Assembly: GCA_020024105.1 (NCBI GenBank)
Contig: JAHHUH010000005.1
Span: 1-64,000 of the forward strand
DNA length: 64,000 nucleotides
DNA from: Phascolarctobacterium sp.
GTDB taxonomy: Bacteria; Bacillota; Negativicutes; Acidaminococcales; Acidaminococcaceae
Direction of reading: 5' to 3'
Shown here: positions 17,150 to 25,797 of the stretch, piece after piece
How positions within the stretch are numbered: position 1 is the first letter of the stretch
Layout of the letters: each line of letters begins with the position of its first letter
Made by a program: the position numbers and the translations under genes
The notes under the pieces: model-generated
Told to the model about the DNA's origin: nothing
The model's input: the letters and a program-made list of their open reading frames with translations, nothing else
The model's database searches: none

Positions 17150-17815
17150 TCAGGGCCAGGCTTTGGGCACCTCAAAATCCTGGATGAGACTGACCAGCTG
17201 ACCGGAAATAATTACGGTCAAGAGGGAATACAGCAGCTGCTGGGCGGGAATATAGCTAAGTGAAAGTAGGAGGACGAGCAGATCGCCAGCCAGATAAATC
17301 CAGAAGATATTAACCTTGGTCAGCTTAGCAAAGCCTAGAGCCAGTGCGTCGTCGCCACTGGTAGCGCTACCGATGCGGACACAGAATCCGGAGCCGATGC
17401 CCACGAAGACGGCACCTACGATTGCCGCCAGCAGAGGTGTTTCGGCAATATGGGGGAAGAGGGGGTCAAAGCTCTCAAAAAAGCTATAGCCGGCAGAAAA
17501 GCCCAGGGAGGCTACGGCAGAATAAAAGACGAAGCGCCTGCCTAAAAGCTGCCAGCCGAAAAAGTAGCAGGCCAGATTAAAGCAGAGGCTGGACTGGGAG
17601 GGAGAAATGCCGAACCAGTGCTCCAGCAGCAGGGAGAGACCTAAAAGACCACCCTCTGTAATACCGGAGAGGGAATGGACATTGTAAATGCCAAAGGCTA
17701 AAAAGATACTGCTGGCCAAAGCAATACAGCAGTAGGAGAGCTTAAATTCCCTTTGAAGGAAATACTGAAATTGGGTTATAATGTATTTAAGATACTTGTG
17801 CAGCATGGGTAACAC
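17150..17815 (-). CDS. YitT/DUF161 family membrane protein
   Basis: A 221-residue inner-membrane protein with about five hydrophobic segments. The SLSGITEGGLLGLSLLLEHWFG stretch near residue 48 and the G-rich GIGSGFCVRIGSATSGDDALA segment near residue 137 are typical of the YitT/DUF161 family, whose transport role is unproven. It is the only minus-strand gene in the window and is divergent from a MerR-type regulator with 90 bases between them, which suggests control by that regulator. An alternative start lies a few codons in (MLHKY). Confidence 0.8.
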   Translation of the reverse strand: MLPMLHKYLKYIITQFQYFLQREFKLSYCCIALASSIFLAFGIYNVHSLSGITEGGLLGLSLLLEHWFGISPSQSSLCFNLACYFFGWQLLGRRFVFYSAVASLGFSAGYSFFESFDPLFPHIAETPLLAAIVGAVFVGIGSGFCVRIGSATSGDDALALGFAKLTKVNIFWIYLAGDLLVLLLSLSYIPAQQLLYSLLTVIISGQLVSLIQDFEVPKAWP

Positions 17816-17905
17816 GTCCTTTCTGTGAGGCTGAGCCTCGGGTAAATAATTCTTGCTGCATTTATACTATAAACTATGGAACGATACTAGAGTCAAGGAG
17901 GAGGG

Positions 17906-18709
17906 ATGGCAGCCATGAAGCGCTATTTTAAAATTGGTGAGCTGGCACGTTTGTACGGCATCAGCGTGGACAGCATCCGCTATTACGAAAAAATTGGTCT
18001 CATCCATCCCCAAAGGCTGGAGAGTGGCTACAGAATTTACCGCATTAATGATATCTGGCGGCTGAATGTCATCCGGGAATTGCGGGGACTGGGCTTTGAT
18101 ATGGAGCAGATACGCGGCTACCTGGCCAACCATACGGTGGAATCCACCATCAGCTTTCTGACCGAGGAGGAAGCCTTTATCACCAGCAGAATTGCCGAGC
18201 TGGAGGCCCTGCGTCAGAACGTACGCCAAAGAGTGGCTAATTTGCAGACTGCCCAGAGAATGCCCCTGGACCAGATTAAGCTCAAGCACTATCCCCAGCG
18301 GCATTGCTTTGCTACCAGGGAGGGCTATGTGGATGAATACGAAATGGACGTGCTGATGAAGAGCCTCTTAAATCTAAATAAGGAGCATTTTTACATCATC
18401 GGTAACAACCAGCTGGGCACTAGGGTGGCCTACGGCCAGAAGCAGACGGAAAAGCTCCAGTACAAGGCTGCCTTCATCCTGGACCCCAAGGGGACGGAAG
18501 CCCTGCCGGAGGGGGACTACCTGACCGTCAGCTATAGCGGCCAGTACAGTAAGACCTCCTATTGGCTCCAGCAGCTGCTGGTTTATGCCCAAAAGCATGA
18601 GCTGGAGCCCCAGGGAGATTTTTTGGAGCTACTCTGGATTGAAATCCATACCACGGCAGATTTAGAAGAAAGAGTGACGGAATTACAGCTTCTTGTAAAA
18701 AAAAAGTGA
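17906..18709 (+). CDS. MerR family transcriptional regulator with effector-binding C-domain
   Basis: A 267-residue DNA-binding regulator. Residues about 6-75 form the MerR winged helix (FKIGELARLYGISVDSIRYY, then GLIHPQRLESGYRIY), followed by a dimerising helix to about residue 115. The rest (about 130-260) resembles a GyrI-like/BmrR-like small-molecule domain. It lacks the Cys pattern of metal-sensing MerR proteins, so a hydrophobic-drug-type effector is more likely. The start could be ATG 17906 or 17915. The divergent YitT-type gene is the likeliest target. Confidence 0.88.
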   Translation: MAAMKRYFKIGELARLYGISVDSIRYYEKIGLIHPQRLESGYRIYRINDIWRLNVIRELRGLGFDMEQIRGYLANHTVESTISFLTEEEAFITSRIAELEALRQNVRQRVANLQTAQRMPLDQIKLKHYPQRHCFATREGYVDEYEMDVLMKSLLNLNKEHFYIIGNNQLGTRVAYGQKQTEKLQYKAAFILDPKGTEALPEGDYLTVSYSGQYSKTSYWLQQLLVYAQKHELEPQGDFLELLWIEIHTTADLEERVTELQLLVKKK

Positions 18710-18759
18710 ACAATTACATAAAGCCCGCCTTTCAGCCTGGGGGGACCAGGCTCCTAACC

Positions 18760-18788
18760 TTGTCAAAGACTAGGCTCGGTTGTATAAT
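18760..18788 (+). promoter_or_regulatory. Strong predicted promoter of the S55 peptidase-mla operon
   Basis: TTGTCA at 18760-18765 and a perfect TATAAT at 18783-18788 with the optimal 17-base spacer. It drives the gene at 18869 and probably mlaEFD. Confidence 0.75.
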
Positions 18789-18806
18789 GAGAACGGGTAT
18801 AAAATG

Positions 18807-18836
18807 AACCGGCGTGTCGTTAACCGCCGGTTTTCT
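18807..18836 (+). promoter_or_regulatory. GC-rich hairpin in the leader of the S55-mla operon
   Basis: AACCGGCG (18807-18814) pairs perfectly with CGCCGGTT (18825-18832) and is followed by TTCTAATA. It begins about 10 bases after the expected transcription start, so it lies at the 5' end of the mRNA. The U-run is short, so it is either a weak early terminator/attenuator or a 5' stabilising stem. Confidence 0.55.
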
Positions 18837-18868
18837 AATATATATGGAGTTAGGAGCTATAGCATAAG

Positions 18869-20539
18869 ATGAAGATAAGAACATTTTTAGTAACCCTGTT
18901 ACTGTGCTGCTTTACCCTGGTGGCGGCAGCCCAGGTGCCCCTGATGCCCCTGCAGGATTTACGGCCGGGGATGAAGGGCATTGGTAAAACAGTTATCAGC
19001 GGTGATACCATAGAAACCTTTGACGTAGAAATTATTGGCGTCAACGGCAGTGAAACCTCCGGACAGGGCGTGTTAGTCTATTTATCCGGTCCGCTGATTG
19101 AAAAGACCGGTGGCGTAGCCCAGGGCATGAGCGGTAGCCCTGTTTACGTGGATGGACGTCTGGTAGGTGCGGTTGCCTATGGACGTACCTTTAATGATCC
19201 CCATTACTGCTTCTTAACTCCCATCGGCAACATGCTGAAGCTCCTGGATGTGCCCTCCGCACCCAGCAGGGACTGGCTGCCCCAGGGTACCAGCCTGATG
19301 GCAGGTGGCTTTTCCTCCCAGGGAATGGAGTATTTACAGGAAAAGCTAGGTCTGGCAGGCCTGGAGGTTCTGCCCGGCGGTGGTGGCGGCCAGGTTAGCA
19401 CTAAGCCCCTGGAGGCCGGTAGTGCCGTAGGTGCTTCCTTCATGCAGGGCGATTTGACCCTAGGTGCCTTGGGGACCGTAACCTGGGTGGGGGATGACGG
19501 CAGCGTACTGGCCTTCGGTCATCCCTTTCTCCAACGGGGTCAGAGCAATTTTTATATGAACAAGGCCTGGGTTTTAGGCTGCATTCCCAATATGCAGAGC
19601 AGCTATAAGGTGGGCAACGTCGGCTCTGGTATCGGTACCTTTACCCAGGATAGGGCCAGCGGCATTGCCGGTAAGCAGGGCGTATTACCTGCCTCCATCC
19701 CTACCTTCGTCACCGTCAGCGATTTGGACCGTGGTCAGAACCGCTTTACCCGTGTGGATATTATTGAGGACGAGCAGATGATGCCCCTGATTCTGGATGC
19801 AGCTGTTTATAACACCGCTGTTCAGGCCATGGACCGTAAGGGCGGTGGCACTGGACGCATCCGCTTTGAAATTAGTGCCAGGGACAGTCAGAAAAAGCTG
19901 TTAAAGATTGACCGTGAAAATATGTACTATGCCAGCGCCAACCTCATTCCCATCATGAATAGGGAAATGTCCGAGGCAGCCAGCATCCTGATGCAGAATA
20001 AATTAGAGCCTGTGGATGTTTTTGATATTACTGTAACTGCAGAAATTACCGAAACTCCTCAGGTGGCCGAAATCCAGCAGGTCAGCACCCGTCAGCGGGA
20101 TGTTAAGCCTGGGGAAAAGATTACCTTTAATGTAGAATTTAAGCCCTATCGTGGCAAGGTTTTCAACCAGCTGGTGGATTTTGTCATTCCTAAGGACCAT
20201 CCCGGTGGCGAACTGGTCCTGAGCGTGCGTAGTGGCGGTAGTATGGCCTGGCTGCAGAACCTGCTGCGGAAGCAGAAGGAAGAGGGTAAGCCGCAGAAGC
20301 ACCAGGAGCGTAAGGTTACACTGGAGGATTATGTTAAGCAGGTTAACGAGGCCGATAAGAATAATGACTTGGTCATTGATATTTCCACTGGCTCCGGCAG
20401 CGGCTTTGATTTAGAGAAAATAAGTGAGGAAATGGGACTGGAAAGTGTTATCCAGGGTAGTCCCTATAAACAGAAGACTACCCTCGACTTTATCGTAGAT
20501 GGTGAAAGAGAAATTACCTTAAACGTAGTGAAGGATTAG
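18869..20539 (+). CDS. Exported SpoIVB-type serine peptidase (S55 family)
   Basis: A predicted envelope protease of 556 residues with an N-terminal signal peptide (residues 1-21). The region from PGMKGIGKTVISGD to GAVAYGRTF contains the S55 signature with the catalytic Ser in QGMSGSPVYVDG near residue 92. The HPFL motif (GDDGSVLAFGHPFLQRG, near 215) is also typical. In Bacillus SpoIVB acts in sporulation, but nothing here is sporulation-related; the gene heads an operon with mlaE-mlaF-mlaD, suggesting a role in outer-membrane maintenance. The C-terminal half (350-556) has no domain I can name. Confidence 0.85.
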   Translation: MKIRTFLVTLLLCCFTLVAAAQVPLMPLQDLRPGMKGIGKTVISGDTIETFDVEIIGVNGSETSGQGVLVYLSGPLIEKTGGVAQGMSGSPVYVDGRLVGAVAYGRTFNDPHYCFLTPIGNMLKLLDVPSAPSRDWLPQGTSLMAGGFSSQGMEYLQEKLGLAGLEVLPGGGGGQVSTKPLEAGSAVGASFMQGDLTLGALGTVTWVGDDGSVLAFGHPFLQRGQSNFYMNKAWVLGCIPNMQSSYKVGNVGSGIGTFTQDRASGIAGKQGVLPASIPTFVTVSDLDRGQNRFTRVDIIEDEQMMPLILDAAVYNTAVQAMDRKGGGTGRIRFEISARDSQKKLLKIDRENMYYASANLIPIMNREMSEAASILMQNKLEPVDVFDITVTAEITETPQVAEIQQVSTRQRDVKPGEKITFNVEFKPYRGKVFNQLVDFVIPKDHPGGELVLSVRSGGSMAWLQNLLRKQKEEGKPQKHQERKVTLEDYVKQVNEADKNNDLVIDISTGSGSGFDLEKISEEMGLESVIQGSPYKQKTTLDFIVDGEREITLNVVKD

Positions 20540-20591
20540 GCTCTGGGCCGGGCCATCTCTATGTGGAGAGGGGTAGCTTGAGGATGAAGAT

Positions 20592-21362
20592 ATGCTAAAA
20601 AGAACATGTGAGCTCCTAGGTAAAAAAATATTGAACGGCTGTGCGGCTACGGGTAGGATTACCCTGCTGACCGGCGAAACCCTCCGACGCCTGGGTACGG
20701 CGGACGGGAAAGAGGTTTTACGGCAGATGGCTCTCCTGGGAGCGGATTCCCTGCCCATCGTCATGATGACCATTCTGTGTACGGGCATGGTTTTTTCCGT
20801 ACAGACGGCTAAGGAATTTGTTCGCTTTGGGGCAGCCTCCTCCGTTGGCGGCATCGTAGCCATTGCCATGGCCAGGGAGCTGGTACCTGTATTGACCGGC
20901 GTCGTCGTGGCTGGACGTATTGGCGCGGCCATTGCGGCGGAGCTGGGTACCATGAAGGTTACGGAGCAGATAGACGCCTTGCGGGTAATGGCGGCCAACC
21001 CCGTAAGCTACCTGGTCGTACCCCGTTTTATCGCCATTGTGCTGATGATGCCTGTGCTGGTAGTTTTTGCCAACCTGGTGGGTAATATCGGTGGCTGGGT
21101 GGTAGCCCACTACTATGCCGGTATCAGTACCTTTGCCTACGAAAATTCGATTAAGGTTTTAGCTGAAACCTATGATATTATAGGCGGAATGATTAAAAGC
21201 TCCGTCTTTGGCGGCATCATTGCCATCGTTGGCTGTTATAAGGGCATTCACGCCGGTCATGGTGCCGAGGGTGTAGGTCTGGCTACTACGGCCTCCGTAG
21301 TGATGTCCATTATCCTGATTTTTATTACTAATTATTTTTTATCCATTCTTTTATTTGTCTAA
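20592..21362 (+). CDS. mlaE: MlaE-type lipid ABC transporter permease
   Basis: The inner-membrane permease of the Mla phospholipid transport system. The 256-residue MlaE/YrbE family protein has several hydrophobic helices and the family motif AAELGTMKVTEQIDALRVM near residue 115, followed by NPVSYLVVPR. mlaF starts 12 bases later. It works with MlaF (ATPase) and MlaD (MCE protein), both adjacent. No mlaB or mlaC was found nearby. Confidence 0.95.
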   Translation: MLKRTCELLGKKILNGCAATGRITLLTGETLRRLGTADGKEVLRQMALLGADSLPIVMMTILCTGMVFSVQTAKEFVRFGAASSVGGIVAIAMARELVPVLTGVVVAGRIGAAIAAELGTMKVTEQIDALRVMAANPVSYLVVPRFIAIVLMMPVLVVFANLVGNIGGWVVAHYYAGISTFAYENSIKVLAETYDIIGGMIKSSVFGGIIAIVGCYKGIHAGHGAEGVGLATTASVVMSIILIFITNYFLSILLFV

Positions 21363-21374
21363 GGAGTTTGCGCT

Positions 21375-22145
21375 ATGACGGAACAGGAAAAAATTATACA
21401 GGTACGTAAGCTGAAGATTGCTTTTGGTGACAAGCTGGTACTAAACGAAATCGACCTGGATTTGTACTGTGGCGAAACTCTGGCGGTAATTGGACCCTCC
21501 GGTAGTGGTAAAAGCACCATCCTCAAGGTCCTGACCGGTCTGCTGCCACCTACCTCCGGAAGTATTATCATTGCCGGAAACGAGGTTAGCGGTTACGATG
21601 AAAACCAGTGGGATGAGCTACGGCGGCAGATGGGCGTGGTCTTTCAATATTCCGCCCTCTTTGATTTTTTGACAGTGGGAGAAAATGTAGCCTTCGGCTT
21701 GCGGAGGCATTTTCATTTGACAGAGGAAGATATCCAGAAGAAGGTGGCCCTGCTGCTCCAGCTGGTGGGCTTGCCCGATACGGAAAAGCTTTGGCCGGCT
21801 GAGTTATCCGGCGGTATGAAAAAAAGGGTGGGTCTGGCCAGAGCCCTGGCTATGCGGCCGGAAATTCTTTTTTATGATGAACCCACCTCCGGCCTTGATC
21901 CGGTCATGACCATGACCATCAGCAGGCTAATCCGCAAAACGCAGCAGCGTCTGGGAGTAAGCTCCCTATTAGTAACCCATGATATGGAATCGGTCTTTGT
22001 AGCGGCTGACCGTATCGCTGTTTTATACGATGGAAAAATCGTCCAGATCGGGACGGTAGAAGAAATTAAGCACAGCAGTAATCCTGTGGTACAGGCCTTT
22101 ATTAATGGTCAAGAGCTAGAGAGGGAGGAAGAAGATGGGCAGTAG
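21375..22145 (+). CDS. mlaF: MlaF-type ABC transporter ATPase
   Basis: The cytoplasmic ATPase that powers phospholipid movement through MlaE. It has 256 residues with Walker A GPSGSGKST near residue 39, signature LSGGMKKRVGLARAL near 140 and Walker B EILFYDEPTSGLDP. The GMKKR form of the signature is typical of MlaF/Mkl proteins. Its end overlaps mlaD by 11 bases. Confidence 0.95.
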   Translation: MTEQEKIIQVRKLKIAFGDKLVLNEIDLDLYCGETLAVIGPSGSGKSTILKVLTGLLPPTSGSIIIAGNEVSGYDENQWDELRRQMGVVFQYSALFDFLTVGENVAFGLRRHFHLTEEDIQKKVALLLQLVGLPDTEKLWPAELSGGMKKRVGLARALAMRPEILFYDEPTSGLDPVMTMTISRLIRKTQQRLGVSSLLVTHDMESVFVAADRIAVLYDGKIVQIGTVEEIKHSSNPVVQAFINGQELEREEEDGQ

Positions 22146-23403
22146 TGAAATAAAGGTAGGCGCCTTCACCTTATGTGGCGTAGCTGTTTTAGCGGGTATG
22201 ATTACCTTTATGGGTGCCTTTTCCCTAGGAAGGGACGGCTATGAGCTGCATATTAACTATCCACAGGTCAGTGGCCTAATGCCCGGCAACATGGTACGTT
22301 ATGCCGGCGTCCAGGTAGGTAGTGTCCGCGAAATTAAGGTCAGCCCCCAGGGTGTGGAGGTCCTTACCGATATTGATGATAATATTAAAATTCCCCAGGG
22401 TGCCACCTTCTCCATTGGTGCCGATGGTATTTTAGGAGAAAAATTTGTTAACGTAGTGCCTCCGGCCCAGCTGGGACAGGCTTATATTGCCGCAGGCAGC
22501 CAAATTGAGGGCGTAGCTGGTGGCAGTATGGAGGACTTCTTTGCCTCCTCCGGTGACCTGATGATTAAAATTGAAAATATCGCCGATGCCTTCAACAATG
22601 TATTTGGGGACCCTGAGGTTCAGGCCTCCATGCGCTCCGGTCTGAAGGATTTGAGCGGCGTCAGCAAAAATATGAATGATATGACCAGGGTGTTGGCCGA
22701 GGTAGCCCAGACTAACCAGCAGAGCATCAACCTGATGATCCAGCAGATTAGCGAGCTGACCGTAAGGATGAACAATATTGCCATGCATATGGAAAGTATT
22801 GTCAAGGAAGTGGATAACAAGGGCGAAACCGGTAGGAATATCGCTGCCGTAGCCCAGCATATGGCAGATACCACCAGTCGTATTGAAAACATGGTCAAGG
22901 TTCTGGAATCCGTAGCGACGGACCCGGTAACCGCCCATGCCCTGAAGGATACGGTGGTCAACGCCAAGGAAGCCAGCGCCAGAGCCAATAAAATTTTAGC
23001 TACCTTCAGTGATACCAAGGTCCATGCGGATATTAGTCGCAGCACCAAGGGTAATAAATGGCGCGGTAATTTGGGTATTAGCGTTAATCCTACCGATTCC
23101 AGCTATATTTATATGGGAAATTATGATGTTGGCGGCTCCAGTAAATTTGACTTTATTGCTGGTAAGAATTATGGCAATACCGGTCTGAGCATGGGTGCTA
23201 TGCAGGGGGATTTTGGTGTGGGTGTCAGCCAGAAGCTAGGACCAAGCTTCCGCCTTTATTCCCAGGTGTATGATTTTAACGATGCTAAAATCCGTCTGGG
23301 CGGTGAATTTTACCTAAACGATAATTTTTCCCTTTATGGTGAAAGTATGGATTTAAAGGGTAGTAGCGAGGATACCTACCTAGGTGTACGCGGTCACTTC
23401 TAA
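22135..23403 (+). CDS. mlaD: MlaD-type MCE protein fused to a C-terminal beta-barrel
   Basis: An N-terminal transmembrane helix (about residues 9-28) is followed by one MCE domain (about 37-122; GLMPGNMVRYAGVQVG, DGILGEKFVNVV), a long helical, Gln/Asn-rich segment (about 130-295), then about 120 residues of alternating amphipathic strands ending in a terminal Phe (GVRGHF), typical of an outer-membrane barrel. At 422 residues it is more than twice the size of E. coli MlaD. A MlaD-barrel bridging both membranes has been described in Veillonella parvula, and this protein fits that architecture. It would remove the need for MlaC and MlaA. Confidence 0.92.
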   Translation: MGSSEIKVGAFTLCGVAVLAGMITFMGAFSLGRDGYELHINYPQVSGLMPGNMVRYAGVQVGSVREIKVSPQGVEVLTDIDDNIKIPQGATFSIGADGILGEKFVNVVPPAQLGQAYIAAGSQIEGVAGGSMEDFFASSGDLMIKIENIADAFNNVFGDPEVQASMRSGLKDLSGVSKNMNDMTRVLAEVAQTNQQSINLMIQQISELTVRMNNIAMHMESIVKEVDNKGETGRNIAAVAQHMADTTSRIENMVKVLESVATDPVTAHALKDTVVNAKEASARANKILATFSDTKVHADISRSTKGNKWRGNLGISVNPTDSSYIYMGNYDVGGSSKFDFIAGKNYGNTGLSMGAMQGDFGVGVSQKLGPSFRLYSQVYDFNDAKIRLGGEFYLNDNFSLYGESMDLKGSSEDTYLGVRGHF

Positions 23404-23410
23404 AAATTAA

Positions 23411-23439
23411 TTGACTTTTAGCGGGAAAATAAATATAAT
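23411..23439 (+). promoter_or_regulatory. Strong predicted promoter of tolC
   Basis: TTGACT at 23411-23416 and perfect TATAAT at 23434-23439 with a 17-base spacer. It gives tolC its own transcription independent of mlaD. Confidence 0.75.
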
Positions 23440-23447
23440 TCTTATAA

Positions 23448-23465
23448 GCTGACTAACCAGTCAGC
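23448..23465 (+). promoter_or_regulatory. Perfect palindrome at the tolC transcription start (operator candidate)
   Basis: GCTGACT (23448-23454) and AGTCAGC (23459-23465) form a perfect 7-base inverted repeat around AACC. It begins about 9 bases after the -10, so it covers the expected +1 region, where a repressor of the TetR kind would bind. It could alternatively act as an mRNA 5' hairpin. Confidence 0.5.
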
Positions 23466-23483
23466 CTGTTTGGAGGTAAAGAA

Positions 23484-24989
23484 ATGTCTAAAAATAAATT
23501 GAGTAAAAGATTATTAGCTCTTTCTGCTGCTTTAACCCTTAGCCTGGCTCAGGGGGCCTGGGCAGCCGAAGGCGAGGTTGCTCCCCAGGTAGAGGAGCAG
23601 GTAGTAACCATCACCCTGGAGGAGGCTATGCTACGTGCCTTTAACACCAATCCTGCTATTGCTATTGCCGGCTACGAAAGAGCAGCTGCAAAGGCAGATT
23701 ATGATGCCGCACGTTCTTCCCGTTGGGTTAATATTAAGGGCGACAGCACCTTTAAGCGTGGCGGTATGGATGATGACCAATTTGCCAGAGGCTCCCATAT
23801 TGACGAGCACGGCAATATTACCTATACCCCGGTACTGAACGTAGGTACCCAGATTCGTGAGGAATATAGCAATACCCTGTCCGCTTCCATGCCCATCTAC
23901 ACCGGTGGTCGTCTGTCCGGCTCCATCAAGGCAGCAAAGGCAGGCTTTAAATATGCTTTGGTAGGCGAACAAAAGGCCTATAACGATATGCGTGCCACCG
24001 TTACCAACGGCTACTATGGTCTGCTTCAGGCTGGCAACATGCGTGAGCTGGGCCGCGAATCCGTACATCGTCTGGAAGAGCATCTGAAGGACGTTAAGGC
24101 TCAGTACGACGTAGGCGTAGTTGCCAAGGTGGACGTACTTCGCAGTGAGGTTGAACTGGCTAATGCCCAACAAAGCCTGATTAAAGCAGAAAATGGCTAC
24201 CAGCTGGCAGAAGCAAGCCTGAACAGAATTATCGGTCTGCCCCTGAATACCAGACTGCAGCTGATTCAGACCCTGGATTATGTTCCCTACGATATCGACC
24301 TGGACTACTGCCTGGATTATGCCATCACTAACCGTCCGGAGCTGGAGCAGGCACGTCAGGGCATAGAAGCAGCCCACGGCTCCCTGTTAGTAGCCCGCAG
24401 CGGCTATCAGCCCCAGGTAGGCGTTAGTGCCAGTAAGAGCTGGTCCGATAAGGAGTGGCCCGGTGATGAAAATGGTAACTGGGGTGTGGGCGTAGGCGTC
24501 AGCATGAACATCTTCGATAGTGGTGTGACCATGTCCAAGATTCATGGTGCTAAGGCTGACCTGGCCAAGGCAGAAGAAACCTACCGTGATACCAATGATG
24601 CCGTTATGCTCCATGTACGTCAAAGCTATCTGAATATGCGTGAAGCAGAGAAGAGAATCCAAACCACCCAGGTGGCTGTTTCTAAGGCAGAAGAGGATTA
24701 TCATATCGCCCAGGTCCGCTACATGGCAGGCGTAGGCACCAACACCGATGTTTTGGATGCTCAGGTAGCCCTGACAAATGCTAAGACCAACTATACCCAG
24801 GCCCTGTACGACTACAATACATCCAAGACCGATTTGCAGAATGCTATTGGCGAGCCCATGCTCTTCCCTAAAAACATTACTGTAGAACCGGCAGCAGAGG
24901 ACAAGAAAGCAGAAGCAGCTGCTGAAGACGCACCGGAAGCTAAGTCTGAACAGGCAGCCCCTGCAGAGGAAGCTTCTGCAGCAGAATAA
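23484..24989 (+). CDS. tolC: TolC-family outer-membrane efflux protein
   Basis: A trimeric outer-membrane channel that joins inner-membrane pumps for drug or protein export. The 501-residue protein has a signal peptide ending AWAAEG, then two OEP repeats with long coiled coils (EQQVVTITLEEAML start; QYDVGVVAKVDVLRSEVELANAQ and its second-repeat counterpart QVRYMAGVGTNTDVLDAQVALTNA), and an acidic Ala/Glu-rich tail (about 470-501). It has its own promoter and terminator. No pump or adaptor gene is adjacent, so the partner is elsewhere. Confidence 0.95.
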   Translation: MSKNKLSKRLLALSAALTLSLAQGAWAAEGEVAPQVEEQVVTITLEEAMLRAFNTNPAIAIAGYERAAAKADYDAARSSRWVNIKGDSTFKRGGMDDDQFARGSHIDEHGNITYTPVLNVGTQIREEYSNTLSASMPIYTGGRLSGSIKAAKAGFKYALVGEQKAYNDMRATVTNGYYGLLQAGNMRELGRESVHRLEEHLKDVKAQYDVGVVAKVDVLRSEVELANAQQSLIKAENGYQLAEASLNRIIGLPLNTRLQLIQTLDYVPYDIDLDYCLDYAITNRPELEQARQGIEAAHGSLLVARSGYQPQVGVSASKSWSDKEWPGDENGNWGVGVGVSMNIFDSGVTMSKIHGAKADLAKAEETYRDTNDAVMLHVRQSYLNMREAEKRIQTTQVAVSKAEEDYHIAQVRYMAGVGTNTDVLDAQVALTNAKTNYTQALYDYNTSKTDLQNAIGEPMLFPKNITVEPAAEDKKAEAAAEDAPEAKSEQAAPAEEASAAE

Positions 24990-25001
24990 ATAAAAAAGAT
25001 A

Positions 25002-25040
25002 TCAGCTACCTCGGTTTTACACTGAGGTAGCTTTATTTTT
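25002..25040 (+). terminator. Intrinsic terminator after tolC
   Basis: AGCTACCTC (25004-25012) pairs with GAGGTAGCT (25024-25032), followed by TTATTTTTA. Confidence 0.85.
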
Positions 25041-25071
25041 ACTGTTTTGCCACAATAAGCAATATTAAATT

Positions 25072-25080
25072 TGTTATAAT
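25072..25080 (+). promoter_or_regulatory. Extended -10 promoter for deoC-walJ-htrA-rlmH
   Basis: TGTTATAAT (25072-25080) is a perfect extended -10. No good -35 at standard spacing, which is tolerated for extended -10 promoters. It lies just after the tolC terminator. Confidence 0.5.
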
Positions 25081-25128
25081 GTTAAAAGAGAGTGAAATAA
25101 AGTAAAATATTGGAAGGAGTATTAAAGC

Positions 25129-25797
25129 ATGACTATAAATAAATATATAGAGCATACCCTGCTCAAGCCGGAGGCAAGCGTAAGCGACATTATCCATCTC
25201 TGTCAGGAAGCACAGGAATGGCAGATGCGCGCCGTCTGCGTTAACCCCTGCTATGCAGGTCTTGCCCGTCACCTTTTAGGCGAAAGCAGCCCGGATAATA
25301 TCCAGCTGGTCACTGTCATCGGCTTCCCTCTGGGAGCAGAGCGGACGGAAAGCAAGGTTTTTGCCGCTAAGCTGGCGCTGGATGAGGACCATGTGGACGA
25401 AATAGATATGGTAATGAATATGGCAGCCTTTAAGAGCGGTAACCACAATGCCGTAGTAGAGGACATTGCCGCCGTAGTCAAGGCTGCTGCTCCCTTTAAG
25501 GTTAAGGTCATTATTGAAACCTGTCTCTTGACCCAACAGGAAAAGGAAGTGGCCTGCCAGCTGGTAGCTAAGGCAGGGGCAGCCTTTGTCAAGACCAGTA
25601 CCGGCTTTAACGGACCCGGTGCTACGGAGGAGGATGTGGCTCTCCTCAGCTCCATTGCCAAAAACTACGGCCTACAGGTTAAGGCGGCCGGTGGTATTCG
25701 CGATTTGGCTACGGCTGAAAAAATGGTGGCAGCCGGTGCCAGCCGTATCGGAATCAGTGCTGGAGCTGCCATCTGTAGAGAGGCCCAGGCCCGGTGA
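25129..25797 (+). CDS. deoC: Deoxyribose-phosphate aldolase
   Basis: Cleaves 2-deoxyribose 5-phosphate to glyceraldehyde 3-phosphate and acetaldehyde in deoxynucleoside catabolism. The 222-residue TIM-barrel has the Schiff-base lysine motif FVKTSTGF (near residue 150), KAAGGIRD (near 185) and the N-terminal EHTLLKP. Its stop overlaps the GTG of the next gene (GTGA), so the two are translationally coupled even though their functions are unrelated. Confidence 0.96.
   Translation: MTINKYIEHTLLKPEASVSDIIHLCQEAQEWQMRAVCVNPCYAGLARHLLGESSPDNIQLVTVIGFPLGAERTESKVFAAKLALDEDHVDEIDMVMNMAAFKSGNHNAVVEDIAAVVKAAAPFKVKVIIETCLLTQQEKEVACQLVAKAGAAFVKTSTGFNGPGATEEDVALLSSIAKNYGLQVKAAGGIRDLATAEKMVAAGASRIGISAGAAICREAQAR

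Noticed and set aside
23631..24377. Antisense open frame of 248 codons inside tolC
   Set aside because: Opposite a clear TolC frame, with no ribosome site or recognisable domain.
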